A stretch of DNA of 64,000 nucleotides from Sedimentibacter sp. zth1 (GCF_017352195.1 NZ_CP071445.1:2604001-2668000); one strand, 5' to 3'. Shown: positions 7,930 through 21,918, counted from the stretch's first letter. Notes: generated by a model from the letters alone, not told the origin. Numbers and translations: made by a program.

Positions 7930-9678
7930 ATGTTTAAAAATGTTAAAATCGGCATGCGTATTTTATATTGCTTTATATTTATTACATTGTTAGTTGCTGG
8001 AACAATGATTATTACAAGTATAGGTACTGTTACAGTTGCTAATAATTTAGAGACTTTTTATGAACAATCGTATAATGAAAGTAATTTGGCATGGAGTATG
8101 AAAGAAAAATTATCCATTGCAGAATCAAATATGTATAAGTGCGCTTTGTATAATGAAAAAAGCATTGTAAAAGAAAATATTCAAATAATAAATGAGCAAA
8201 TGGCAAATGTAAATAAAATAAGCTTGAAACTAAAAAGTACTGATGTTTATAAAAATAGTGAAAAACTAATTAAATTTGATGAGATAATAAAAGAAAGCGA
8301 ACCATTAAGCAAACAAATATTAGAAGACTTACAATCTAATATGAAAACAAGAGCATTAAAAGTAATTAATGAACAATATATTCCATTAATTACAGAAGCA
8401 AATCAAATATTAGATGATATAGTTTGTAGTTCTAATACTAGTGCAATTGACTTCGTGGAAAATTCTCGTAGTTTTAAAAATAGACAAATTAGTATATTGG
8501 TGCTAATAGTAATAATTGATATATTATTTATAATATTAACATGTATAACTTTGACAAGAAGCATAGTTAATCCACTGTCAGAAATCAAAAATTCTATAGC
8601 TGATATGTCAAAAGGAAAACTTAATACAAAAATTAAGTATAATTCAAAGAATGAAGTTGGTCAGCTAGCAAAAAATGTTAATGCAACTTTAGAAGCATTG
8701 AGTGCATACATTTCAAATATATCAGATATACTGGGAAATGTATCAAAAGGAAATATAACAGATAGTGTAGAAATGGATTATATTGGAGATTTTAAGCCTA
8801 TAAAAGATTCGTTGATAGAAATAATTGATTCCTTAAATACAACTTTAATTAAAATAAATGAGACAGCCCAGCTAGTAACGGATGAGTCAGAACAGGTTTC
8901 AAGTGGTTCAATGGCATTATCAGAAGGAACAATCCAACAAGCAAGTTCTATACAAGAATTATCAGCATCAATATCTGAAGTAGCAAATAAGGTTAATAAA
9001 AATGCTGAAAATGCAAAAGAAGCAAGTAAAATGTCAGAAAAAACAGTTATCGAAGTAAAAAATGGTTATGATTTAATGCAAAATATGATGGAAGCAATGG
9101 AAGATATCAGATTAGCTTCTGATCAAATCCAATCAATAATTAAGGTTATAGATAATATAGCATTTCAAACAAATATACTTGCATTAAATGCAGCAGTTGA
9201 AGCAGCAAGAGCTGGAGCGGCTGGAAAAGGCTTTGGAGTTGTAGCTGAAGAAGTAAGAAATTTGGCAGCAAAAAGTGCAGAATCGGCTAAAAATACTTCT
9301 TTACTTATACAAAATGCTATAGATGCTGTAGAAAAAGGATCTCAAATAGCTCAAAACACATCTGATTCACTCAAGCTAATAGTAGAAAGTACAAAAGAAT
9401 CAACAAAACTTATAAATTGTATATCAGAGGCTTCTAATGAGCAATCTAATGTCATATCACAAATAAATGAAGGCGTAGAGCAAATATCAGCAATTGTACA
9501 AACTAATTCATCTACTGCAGAAGAAAATGCTGCATCAAGTGAAGAATTATCTGCGCAGGCACAAACATTAAAAATGATGGTATCGATTTTTGAATTAAAA
9601 ACAAGAAATACTGAATTTGAAGAAGAAAGCGCATCTGAATTAAAAAAAGATGATTTGATATCATCTCTAATGGATTAA
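7930..9678 (+). CDS. Methyl-accepting chemotaxis protein
   Basis: A 582-residue receptor with the same plan as the one at 2857: membrane helix (about 10-32), four-helix-bundle sensor (about 33-185), second helix (about 192-210), HAMP (about 211-265) and a signalling domain with [20 protein letters not shown] near residue 415. The C-terminal tail (ELKKDDLISSLMD) is longer and acidic. The ATG at 7930 follows TTGGAGG; upstream in-frame codons lack a site. The sensor domains of the two receptors differ far more than the signalling domains, so the two probably detect different stimuli through the same kinase. Confidence 0.95.
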   Translation: MFKNVKIGMRILYCFIFITLLVAGTMIITSIGTVTVANNLETFYEQSYNESNLAWSMKEKLSIAESNMYKCALYNEKSIVKENIQIINEQMANVNKISLKLKSTDVYKNSEKLIKFDEIIKESEPLSKQILEDLQSNMKTRALKVINEQYIPLITEANQILDDIVCSSNTSAIDFVENSRSFKNRQISILVLIVIIDILFIILTCITLTRSIVNPLSEIKNSIADMSKGKLNTKIKYNSKNEVGQLAKNVNATLEALSAYISNISDILGNVSKGNITDSVEMDYIGDFKPIKDSLIEIIDSLNTTLIKINETAQLVTDESEQVSSGSMALSEGTIQQASSIQELSASISEVANKVNKNAENAKEASKMSEKTVIEVKNGYDLMQNMMEAMEDIRLASDQIQSIIKVIDNIAFQTNILALNAAVEAARAGAAGKGFGVVAEEVRNLAAKSAESAKNTSLLIQNAIDAVEKGSQIAQNTSDSLKLIVESTKESTKLINCISEASNEQSNVISQINEGVEQISAIVQTNSSTAEENAASSEELSAQAQTLKMMVSIFELKTRNTEFEEESASELKKDDLISSLMD

Positions 9679-9867
9679 CAATAAAACGTAAAAAGGCATC
9701 TTGTGAATTGGTAAGTTGCATTATATATACATAATATATATATAATAAAGGTAAAATCAATAATAAATAGAACAAGTTATATTAATTGTATAGACATAGT
9801 ATTGTATGACGTGTTAGTATAAACGAAATGTTACATTATTAACTAATTTATTTAAGAGGTGTATTTG

Positions 9868-10401
9868 ATGAATGAAATTGAAGTAAAAGTTTTATATATA
9901 AACAAAAATGAGATAATAAATAAACTTGAAAAATTAGGTGCAAGACTAGTAAAAAATGAAGAACAAATTAACATAAGGTTTGACACAGGAAATAGCCATT
10001 TAAAAAATACATATCATGGGTATTTAAGAATAAGAATTACAAAAAACAACCTAGATGGTAAAATAACAAATACATTAACACTTAAAAAAAATTTATCAAG
10101 AGAAAAATTTAGAGTTAATGAAGAAATAGAAACAGAGATATCTAATGTAGAAGAAACTATAAAAATACTTCAATCATTAAATTTAATCAAAAAGAAACCT
10201 GCCAACAAACATAGAATATCATATATTTATGATGATATATTATTTGAAATAGATGAATGGGACAAAACAATTTACCCTTATCCATACTTAGAAATAGAAG
10301 TGAAAGATAAAGATAAATTAGAAAGAGCAATTGATTTATTGGATTTAGACAGAGAAAATGTTACTGCAAAACCAATTGATGAGTTATTAAAAGAACAATA
10401 A
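9868..10401 (+). CDS. CYTH-domain protein (class IV adenylate cyclase CyaB / triphosphatase family)
   Basis: A 177-residue cytosolic protein. The CYTH signature ExExK is seen at the N-terminus (MNEIEVKVLY), and alternating charged strands follow (RIRIT, LTLKKNL, EIETEIS, EIDEWD, YLEIEVKD) as expected for the eight-strand tunnel fold binding triphosphates through metal ions. Members are adenylate cyclases, thiamine triphosphatases or inorganic triphosphatases; the sequence does not decide which. ATG 9868 is preferred over an in-frame GTG at 9859 because of the AAGAGGTG spacing. Neighbours give no functional clue. Confidence 0.85.
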   Translation: MNEIEVKVLYINKNEIINKLEKLGARLVKNEEQINIRFDTGNSHLKNTYHGYLRIRITKNNLDGKITNTLTLKKNLSREKFRVNEEIETEISNVEETIKILQSLNLIKKKPANKHRISYIYDDILFEIDEWDKTIYPYPYLEIEVKDKDKLERAIDLLDLDRENVTAKPIDELLKEQ

Positions 10402-10511
10402 GATACAATTATATAGTAAATCCAGTATAGTTAGGTTATATTTGAATTATAAAAAAATATATATACTATATAAAATTAAAATATTTATTTTTAAAAATAA
10501 TACAAAGAATT

Positions 10512-10539
10512 CACAAAGGAATAACTAATACATACATTA
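10512..10539 (+). promoter_or_regulatory. Possible sporulation sigma E/K promoter
   Basis: CATACATTA at 10531-10539 fits the mother-cell -10 pattern CATAnnnTA, with CACA at 10512-10515 about 15 nt upstream in the -35 position. The match is short and this region is AT-rich, so this is only suggestive. Confidence 0.25.
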
Positions 10540-10593
10540 ATATTACAGATACTAACTATTTCTGAATTGAAATACAGGTAGAGGTGATAGGGA

Positions 10594-10884
10594 TTGATAG
10601 ATCCTATGTTAACATTATTAGTCGTTCCTTTTTTAGCTAACAATAAACAGTTTAACACGTCTAATTTGCATCAATTGATTGACATAATGGATAATCTGAA
10701 TGATTTTTCTTGTTATATGAATAATAGAAACAACAATTATAATAGTAGAAGGAATAATAACAAATATAGAAATTATTATAGAAATGGTGGTAAAAAGAAT
10801 AATGTAAAAAGAGACAATGAATATTTCGACAGAGAAATATTTCGAAAAATAAAGGATTTTCTGAATGAACTTAATGGGGATTAA
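10594..10884 (+). CDS. Small Asn/Arg-rich protein of unknown function
   Basis: A 96-residue protein starting at TTG 10594 behind GAGGTGAT. A short hydrophobic head (MLTLLVVPFLA) and a helical segment (LHQLIDIMDNLNDF) precede a low-complexity region with NNRNNN, NSRRNNN and YRNYYRN, then a charged tail ending FLNELNGD. I do not recognise a family. It sits 58 nt upstream of another small odd protein. Asn/Tyr/Arg-rich composition and the possible mother-cell promoter upstream would fit a spore-coat or exosporium component, but that is speculation. Confidence 0.6.
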   Translation: MIDPMLTLLVVPFLANNKQFNTSNLHQLIDIMDNLNDFSCYMNNRNNNYNSRRNNNKYRNYYRNGGKKNNVKRDNEYFDREIFRKIKDFLNELNGD

Positions 10885-10941
10885 GTCGCAAAAATAAATT
10901 CTATTAATATTATAAGTTAAAATTAAAATGGGGGTATTAAA

Positions 10942-11193
10942 ATGTTAAATAATTTGCAAAATTTATTTGGCAACGGTGATGGATTGGGGGGTTGTGATAA
11001 CCTATTATTATTTTTCCTTTTATTTGTGGCAATTAGTTGCTTTTGCTGTGGTGATAATAACAACGGAGATAATAGCTTGTTAAATGCATTTAATGGAATG
11101 AGTGGAGGATGCGATAGCTTACTATTCTTCTTCTTATTATTAATCGTGTTGTTTTGTTCAAATGATACAAAGGGCGAATGTGGTGCTAATTAG
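10942..11193 (+). CDS. Small Cys/Gly-rich hydrophobic protein with internal duplication
   Basis: An 83-residue protein made of two copies of one module: GGCDNLLLFFLLFVAISCFC (about residues 17-36) and GGCDSLLFFFLLLIVLFC (about 56-73), separated by a GDNNNGDN linker. Each module is a glycine-rich cap, CD, and one hydrophobic helix ending in Cys, so a two-helix membrane hairpin is likely. A good GGGGG ribosome site precedes ATG 10942 and a terminator follows. I recognise similar small proteins in clostridia but know no function for them. With the upstream small gene it may form a two-gene unit. Confidence 0.7.
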   Translation: MLNNLQNLFGNGDGLGGCDNLLLFFLLFVAISCFCCGDNNNGDNSLLNAFNGMSGGCDSLLFFFLLLIVLFCSNDTKGECGAN

Positions 11194-11204
11194 ATAAAAT
11201 TAAT

Positions 11205-11245
11205 AAAAAAGCAAACATGTCTTATAAAATGTTTGCTTTTTTATT
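11205..11245 (+). terminator. Intrinsic terminator after the Cys/Gly-rich protein gene
   Basis: AAAAAAGCAAACAT pairs with ATGTTTGCTTTTTT across a 10-nt loop. Confidence 0.9.
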
Positions 11246-11331
11246 GTAAATAATATTTAAATTGAATATATAAAAAAATTATGGCTAAAATATATCTTGG
11301 TGTAAAAGATTAATAAAAAGGCAAAATGTTA

Positions 11332-11360
11332 TTGACAATGCCAATTTAATATGCTAATAT
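11332..11360 (+). promoter_or_regulatory. rRNA promoter P1
   Basis: TTGACA (11332-11337), 17-nt spacer, TAATAT (11355-11360). It is the first of two tandem promoters upstream of the 16S gene, a common arrangement for rRNA operons. Confidence 0.8.
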
Positions 11361-11428
11361 ATAAAAGTTGTAAAAATGACTTTTAGCAAATTTAATAAAA
11401 ATTAAAAATTTAAAAAACAAAAAAGTTG

Positions 11429-11457
11429 TTGACAAAGATAATTAGTTGTGGTAAACT
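11429..11457 (+). promoter_or_regulatory. rRNA promoter P2
   Basis: TTGACA (11429-11434), 17-nt spacer, TAAACT (11452-11457), 97 bp downstream of P1 with identical spacing. Confidence 0.85.
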
Positions 11458-11597
11458 AATAAAGCTGTTGAGAGACAGCAAAGCATTGAAAAATGAACCT
11501 TAGACAATAAAACAGCATAAGAACAACCTTTGATTTCAGTACTCGCAAGAGTATAAGAAATAGAACAAAAACAGTAAAAACAAAAACAACAACAACT

Positions 11598-11710
11598 AAC
11601 GAAGATAGTTTTGCTATATGCAAGGAACGCGATGAAGAACGAGCGCACGTACTAAAGTACGTAAGCGAGTGATGAAGAGTAGTGACACAGCAGATAACAA
11701 AAATATCGAG
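11598..11710 (+). repeat. rRNA leader element, copy 1 (before 16S)
   Basis: A 113-nt element starting AACGAAG and ending ATCGAG about 30 nt before the 16S 5' end. Related copies precede 23S (13596-13708) and 5S (16830-16946). The shared core is a hairpin (here GCACGTAC-taaa-GTACGTAAGC) flanked by GA-rich 'GATGAAGA' and 'GTGACACAGCA' stretches. A role in processing or antitermination is inferred. Confidence 0.6.
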
Positions 11711-11741
11711 TTAATGCCAAGCGTAAGCTTGAGAACAGATA

Positions 11742-16645
<4,904 letters not shown>

Positions 16646-16653
16646 ATAATGAT

Positions 16654-16740
16654 CCTAACCCCATTTGATTCTCAAATGGATGGTAGGTCAGATCCAGCGA
16701 AATCCAAATCTATACGAACGTAAGTGAGTAAATAGATTTG
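16654..16740 (+). repeat. 23S-5S spacer element related to the downstream tandem array (inverted)
   Basis: The order CCTAACCCCATTTG, CAAATGG, TGGTAGGTCAGA, CCAAATCTAT, ATAGATTTG is the same as in the reverse complement of each repeat unit at 17124-17790. It can fold as two hairpins (CCATTTG/CAAATGG and CAAATCTAT/ATAGATTTG). Confidence 0.75.
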
Positions 16741-16829
16741 TGATGCAGTCGGACAAATCTCAAAAAGTTTTTCCTGTACAATTTTGAAAGTTCAAACTTT
16801 CAATATAATAATAACTTAATATATAACAT

Positions 16830-16946
16830 AACGAAGTAATTTTTTATCAAATCAAGAAATGCGAATGAATGAGGAAGGCACGTACATTAGGTACGCAACT
16901 GACGAAAGAATGAGTAATGACGTAGAGTTGATGAAAAAGAACGAGT
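16830..16946 (+). repeat. rRNA leader element, copy 3 (before 5S)
   Basis: A 117-nt relative of the elements at 11598 and 13596. It begins AACGAAGTAATTTTTTATC and ends AAAGAACGAG. The hairpin is GCACGTAC-attag-GTACGC. It precedes the 5S gene by about 9 nt. Confidence 0.6.
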
Positions 16947-16954
16947 TATAAATA

Positions 16955-17072
<118 letters not shown>

Positions 17073-17123
17073 TATTTTTATGCAAGAAAAAAGTAATCTG
17101 GCTCTTAAGAATAGAGAAAGTGT

Positions 17124-17790
17124 GCAGTTTCGTACAGCAAATCTATTTGCTCGCAAAGACCATGCTCGCATAGATTTGGTACTCATTGCTGTCTGACCTA
17201 CCAGCCATTTGCTCTGAAAGATAGTATATAAGTATGCAAATGGGGTTAGGAGCAAGCGCAGTTTCGTACAGCAAATCTATTTGTTCGCAAAAAGCATGCT
17301 CGCATAGATTTGGTACTCATTGCTGTCTGACCTACCAGCCATTTGCTCTGAAAGATAGTATACTAAGACAACAAATGGGGTTAGGAGCAAGCGCAGTTTC
17401 GTACAGCAAATCTATTTGCTCGCAAAGACCATGCTCGCATAGATTTGGTACTCATTGCTGTCTGACCTACCAGCCATTTGCTCTGAAAGATAGTATATAA
17501 GTATGCAAATGGGGTTAGGAGCAAGCGCAGTTTCGTACAGCAAATCTATTTGTTCGCAAAAAGCATGCTCGCATAGATTTGGTACTCATTGCTGTCTGAC
17601 CTACCAGCCATTTGCTCTGAAAGATAGTATACTAAGACAACAAATGGGGTTAGGAGCAAGCGCAGTTTCGTACAGCAAATCTATTTGCTCGCAAAGACCA
17701 TGCTCGCATAGATTTGGTACTCATTGCTGTCTGACCTACCAACCATTTGCTATGAAAGAAAGTATACTAAGGCAACAAATGGGGTTAGGT
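17124..17790 (+). repeat. Five tandem repeats of 134/135 bp in a two-unit (269 bp) higher order
   Basis: The mark GCAGTTTCGTACAGCAAATC begins at about 17124, 17258, 17393, 17527 and 17662. Spacings alternate 134, 135, 134, 135, and odd and even copies differ: TTTGCTCGCAAAGACC versus TTTGTTCGCAAAAAGC, and ATATAAGTATG versus ATACTAAGACAAC. The real unit is therefore a 269-bp pair, present two and a half times. Each unit carries two inverted repeats (CAAATCTAT/ATAGATTTG and CCATTTG/CAAATGG). The frames open across it (88 and 112 codons) are simply the repeat read as protein. The array is the inverse complement of a 23S-5S spacer element (16654-16740). Confidence 0.92.
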
Positions 17791-17798
17791 CAAGCAGC

Positions 17799-17816
17799 CA
17801 TCGCCAGATTATTTTT
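17799..17816 (+). repeat. Second copy of the 5S 3' end, closing the repeat array
   Basis: CATCGCCAGATTATTTTT is identical to 17062-17079. The array thus lies between two copies of the 5S tail, as if inserted by recombination within it. Confidence 0.85.
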
Positions 17817-17940
17817 TGTCGTTTTATTATGTAAATTGTAATATTGTGTTGTTTTTGTACTATAATAAATATTGAAAAAAAAGGAAATGTGTATTATAAT
17901 AGACTAAATAATATAATTTCAGTGCATTTTGGAGGTATTT

Positions 17941-19854
17941 ATGTATTGTGGAAAATGCGGGACAAAACTAGACGACACTGCGAAATTTTGTGGTAAATGT
18001 GGAACAAAAGTATCAAAGCAAATAAATAACAATAACATAAATAACAATACAAGTAGTTTAGATAGTTTTATAACTAATATATCTAAAAGTTCAGATGAAT
18101 TTTTAGGTAGTACTAAAGAATACAACACTACTAAGACTATTGTAGAGCCACCAACTAAAAAGAAAAGTAAGAGCTCTATTTCTATTAAAAGGATTGGTTT
18201 AAAAAAGAAAAAGTCAATAAAACAAAAGCATAAATCGAAGAATGCTAACAAACCAAAAAAAGCAGTAAAAAAATCTAAGCTTAAGAATTTAAATAAAAAT
18301 AAAAAAGCAAATAAAAATAAGAAGTTAAACAAAAATAAGCGTAAAATAAATAAAAAAATTATTATTCCTTTAATATCTATAATTATTTTGATTGTTATTG
18401 CAGTATCTTTTGTGTTGCTAAAATATGGAGACAATATTTTTGCTAATAATTATGTAGTTTCATCACTTAAAAAAACGTATGAAAGTGTTAGCGATAACTA
18501 TAGCCAAATAGAAAAAATTTCGGAGTCGTTTTTCAATGTGAACGAAGAGAAAAATACAGATAGTTCTGAAGCATATTTTACTATAAAGAGTGCAAAAGGC
18601 GGATTGATAAACGAAAATATACTAAGCAATTTAAATGGTATGTCAATAAAACTAAGTGATATTAAAGATAATACAAATGATTCTAGTAATATAAAGTTTA
18701 CAGTTTATAATGCAAAGCAAGAAGAAACATATGTGCAAATATGTTCAACCGATAAAGTAGTCGCGTATTCTATTCCAAAGTTATATGAAAAGAAAATAGG
18801 TTTAAATTTAGTAGAAACAGAAGAAACGGTATTTTCAGATTACTATTTTAAGCTAAAGGATATGTCTGAGGTAGCCTTGCAGTCTAGGTCAAGTATGAGT
18901 AGAGCTGAGAATTCAATATCAAATATAACAAAACAATTTGCAAATGAGATAATTACAGATGTTGATTTTAAATTTAAAGGTGAAGATGAAGAAAAAAATA
19001 GATCATATTCTGCTATAATAAACAATAAACAGTTATTAGAACAATTAGTTACATATATAAATAATTTTGCAAATGATGAAGATATTTTAAATAGTGTGGC
19101 TTATGTTTTATACATTGCACAAGTTGATGATTCTATAATTCAGGGACAATCTAGCTTTAAAAAACAAGTAGGTAATATAGTTAAAGATATTAAAAATGCA
19201 ATTGAAACTAATAGCGTTAATAACATGGATTTAAATTTAATAATAAACAAGCAAATATTGAAGAAACTTGAATTCACAACAGCTATAAATGGAGTGGACT
19301 TAAAGATAAGTATGGATATTCTCGAGGAAAATAATAATTTAAGTCTTGTTAATAAAATAGAAATATCTCAAACAGATATGCATATTGCTGCAAATATATG
19401 CACTTTGGTAAATAAAAATGATGATAATGTTTCAACAAAAACAAATAAAGTAACAATAACTGTTGGTGATAAGGATAGTATTGTATTAGAAAATAACAAA
19501 CAATATATACCTAAAGATAACGGTTATTTTAGTACTGTTGTATTAAAATATAATTCAGAATATGATAAAGTTTTATACAAGTTTGATCTTGATGGTAAAG
19601 TAAGTAATACAGGTGCAGAAGAAACACTTAATATATCATCAATGAAGTTTAATATTCAAACAAATTTCTATAAATTATTTTTAGATTTAAACGGATATCT
19701 AAAAAAACAGATAGACTTAGAAATGTCAAATATAGATTTAAATGATATTGTTTATGTTGATAAACTTCAAGAAAATGAAGTTAAAAAGATTAGAGAAGAA
19801 ATATATATAAATGGAATGGAATTTTTAGATTTATTTGTAAAATATAATTGGTAA
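17941..19854 (+). CDS. Zinc-ribbon membrane-anchored protein with large extracytoplasmic domain
   Basis: A 637-residue protein. Residues 1-24 form a zinc ribbon (CGKCGTKLDDTAKFCGKCG, two CxxC pairs). A Ser/Thr linker is followed by a very lysine-rich stretch (about 75-140), then one membrane helix (IIIPLISIIILIVIAVSFVLL, about 141-161) and a large, mostly beta-rich extracytoplasmic region. This plan (cytosolic zinc ribbon, basic linker, helix, exported domain) is common in Firmicutes, but I do not recognise the exported domain. The ATG at 17941 follows GGAGGTATTT. The next gene also encodes zinc ribbons and starts 30 nt on, so the two probably form an operon. Confidence 0.8.
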   Translation: MYCGKCGTKLDDTAKFCGKCGTKVSKQINNNNINNNTSSLDSFITNISKSSDEFLGSTKEYNTTKTIVEPPTKKKSKSSISIKRIGLKKKKSIKQKHKSKNANKPKKAVKKSKLKNLNKNKKANKNKKLNKNKRKINKKIIIPLISIIILIVIAVSFVLLKYGDNIFANNYVVSSLKKTYESVSDNYSQIEKISESFFNVNEEKNTDSSEAYFTIKSAKGGLINENILSNLNGMSIKLSDIKDNTNDSSNIKFTVYNAKQEETYVQICSTDKVVAYSIPKLYEKKIGLNLVETEETVFSDYYFKLKDMSEVALQSRSSMSRAENSISNITKQFANEIITDVDFKFKGEDEEKNRSYSAIINNKQLLEQLVTYINNFANDEDILNSVAYVLYIAQVDDSIIQGQSSFKKQVGNIVKDIKNAIETNSVNNMDLNLIINKQILKKLEFTTAINGVDLKISMDILEENNNLSLVNKIEISQTDMHIAANICTLVNKNDDNVSTKTNKVTITVGDKDSIVLENNKQYIPKDNGYFSTVVLKYNSEYDKVLYKFDLDGKVSNTGAEETLNISSMKFNIQTNFYKLFLDLNGYLKKQIDLEMSNIDLNDIVYVDKLQENEVKKIREEIYINGMEFLDLFVKYNW

Positions 19855-19884
19855 AATAACACTAATTAGCAAAAGGAGTTTATT

Positions 19885-20379
19885 ATGGGTTTGTTTAGTA
19901 AAGATACAGAAAAGAAATTAGAAAAACAACGTAATTCTAAGAATAAGAATAATGGTGATATTGAAAAGTTAGAAGAAAAAATTTTACAAGAGCAACAAGA
20001 GATAGAAGAAATATATAATCAAATAGGTAAAGTTTATTATGAGTGGCATAGAAGTGATAATGATGATAGACTTGTACCTTTGTGTAATGTTGTAAAAGAA
20101 TCTAATAGAATAATAGCATTATGTGAAAAGCAGATATTATTTTTACAGGGAATTAAATTATGTGAAAATTGTAATGCACAGTTAAGTTTAGATTCATTAT
20201 TTTGCAATAAATGTGGTGTAAAAGTAAATGACTTAAATGATTCTAGTAATGAAGCTAGACAAAATATTGACAATAGTAATAACACAATGGAAATGGCAAT
20301 AATAAAATGTAGAGAATGTGGCAGTGATAATACAGAGGATACAATTTTCTGTACAAATTGTGGAGCAAAAATAAGTTAA
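19885..20379 (+). CDS. Coiled-coil protein with two C-terminal zinc ribbons
   Basis: A 164-residue cytosolic protein. An N-terminal charged coiled coil (about residues 8-60, KLEEKILQEQQEIEEIYNQI) leads to two double-CxxC ribbons: CENCNAQLSLDSLFCNKCG (about 92-110) and CRECGSDNTEDTIFCTNCG (about 142-160). AAAGGAG precedes the ATG. It is probably co-expressed with the zinc-ribbon membrane protein upstream; shared ribbons suggest the two proteins interact or share a partner. No enzymatic motif is visible and no specific role can be assigned. Confidence 0.75.
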   Translation: MGLFSKDTEKKLEKQRNSKNKNNGDIEKLEEKILQEQQEIEEIYNQIGKVYYEWHRSDNDDRLVPLCNVVKESNRIIALCEKQILFLQGIKLCENCNAQLSLDSLFCNKCGVKVNDLNDSSNEARQNIDNSNNTMEMAIIKCRECGSDNTEDTIFCTNCGAKIS

Positions 20380-20385
20380 TGCGAT

Positions 20386-21768
20386 TCAACTAATTGATTG
20401 CATTAACTTATCTACAAATGATGTTATTTGCTCAATTTTAATACCACTGTAATTTATAGAAAGTAACATCTTATTAGGAAACACATCAACAATTTCTACT
20501 AAAATGTTATTTTTTTTGCATGTTTCCAAAATGTCTTGATACTTTTTACAAGTTATTACCTCAACAACAATGTGAAATCCAGAGTCAGAATTAATAATTT
20601 TAACAGTGTTATTATATTTATCATTAAAATATGATGTAAGAGCAGTATTTTTCTTCTTGTATATTCTTCTTATTTTTCGTAAGTGTTTTGTTATGTGACC
20701 CTCTTTTATAAATAGCGAGAGAACAATTTGATCTATTTTTGAAGTAGATTGTGTATATTTGTATTTAATATTTTCATATGATTTAATTAGTTTCTTAGGA
20801 ATAATCATGTAACTAATTCTTAAAGAAGGTAGCAATGTTTTAGAAAATGAGCCTAAATAAATCACACAATCATTATTATCAAGTCCTTGTAGGCATGGAA
20901 TTGGCATGCCATCATATCTAATGATACCATCATAATCATCTTCGATAATCAGTCCGTTGACATTGCTAGCCCATTTAAGTAATTCTAAACGTTTATTAAT
21001 AGGCATAACATTGCCAATTGGATATTGATGTGAAGGACTTACATATAATAAATTAGAATTTAATGTTTTTAAACAATCAATATTAAAACTATCACTGTTA
21101 ACAGGAATATGATTTATTTTAAACATATAATCTTCAAATATGTACTCAGCCTTTTTATATCCTGGACTTTCAATTGAAACAGAATTATAGTTGTGCTTTA
21201 TCATGCCTGCTAGAATACCTAATAAATATTGTATACCTGCACCAATAATTACTTGTTCAGGAGTTGTTCTTCCTCCTCTAATATTGTTTACAAACTCAGA
21301 AATTTCATATCTTAAATCATATTCGCCCTGTGGAGAACCATTTGTATATATATTTGTAAGCTTATCCGTTAAAACTCTATTGTATAGCTTTTTCCATAAC
21401 TCAGCATTAAAACTGGTGTCATCTATACCATTATTATCATAAACTAATTCATTATAATTTGAACTACTAATTGATTTGAAAGAATTAAAGTCTTTGCTAT
21501 AGTTGAAATTTCCAATATCATTTATAAAGTAGCCTTTTTTAGATATGTTTTCTATATAACCTTCTACAATGAGCTGATTATAGGCATTCTCTATAGTAGT
21601 TTTACTAATTTTAAGAATAGACGCTGCTTCTCTAATAGAGGGAAGCTTATTACTTGCTTTAAAGTTATTATTTACGATTTGTTCTCTTATATATTCGTAT
21701 AACTGAATATATATAGGAACAGTACTGTTTTTATTTAATAAAATTGTGAAATTTATTTTTTTATCCAT
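20386..21768 (-). CDS. MocR/PdxR-type GntR-aminotransferase regulator
   Basis: A 460-residue regulator: an N-terminal winged helix of GntR type (about 15-80; KLPSIREAASILKISKTTIE) fused to a fold-type I aminotransferase-like domain (about 115-460). The PLP lysine lies in YLGSFSKTLLPSLRI. Such regulators sense PLP or amino-sugar/amino-acid adducts. It is divergent from the rluA-yczE pair across 150 bp. YczE-family genes are known to neighbour MocR regulators (YczR) in Bacillus, so control of the downstream yczE-like gene is a reasonable inference. A conventional aminotransferase is excluded by the winged helix. Confidence 0.88.
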   Translation of the reverse strand: MDKKINFTILLNKNSTVPIYIQLYEYIREQIVNNNFKASNKLPSIREAASILKISKTTIENAYNQLIVEGYIENISKKGYFINDIGNFNYSKDFNSFKSISSSNYNELVYDNNGIDDTSFNAELWKKLYNRVLTDKLTNIYTNGSPQGEYDLRYEISEFVNNIRGGRTTPEQVIIGAGIQYLLGILAGMIKHNYNSVSIESPGYKKAEYIFEDYMFKINHIPVNSDSFNIDCLKTLNSNLLYVSPSHQYPIGNVMPINKRLELLKWASNVNGLIIEDDYDGIIRYDGMPIPCLQGLDNNDCVIYLGSFSKTLLPSLRISYMIIPKKLIKSYENIKYKYTQSTSKIDQIVLSLFIKEGHITKHLRKIRRIYKKKNTALTSYFNDKYNNTVKIINSDSGFHIVVEVITCKKYQDILETCKKNNILVEIVDVFPNKMLLSINYSGIKIEQITSFVDKLMQSIS

Positions 21769-21918
21769 AATTACTCCATTCTGTACTTGTTAAAATGGTT
21801 AAATATTATAAATCCTATATGTACAAAAATTATATCATACAATTACAAAAAATATAATACTTTTCTTTCTTATAAGTTTCTGTTAGAATTATTTAGGTAT
21901 TACATTAAAGGAGTATAT

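Noticed and set aside
9512-9775. Minus-strand 87-codon ORF over the end of the second chemoreceptor
   Set aside because: It is antisense to a conserved signalling domain and its start has no ribosome site.
17124-17790. CRISPR array
   Set aside because: Units are 134/135 bp with no unique spacers, no short direct repeats and no cas genes.
17234-17841. ORFs of 88 and 112 codons with repeating protein sequence
   Set aside because: They are the tandem DNA repeat read in one frame; there is no start site or independent coding signal, and the frames end wherever the repeat length shifts.
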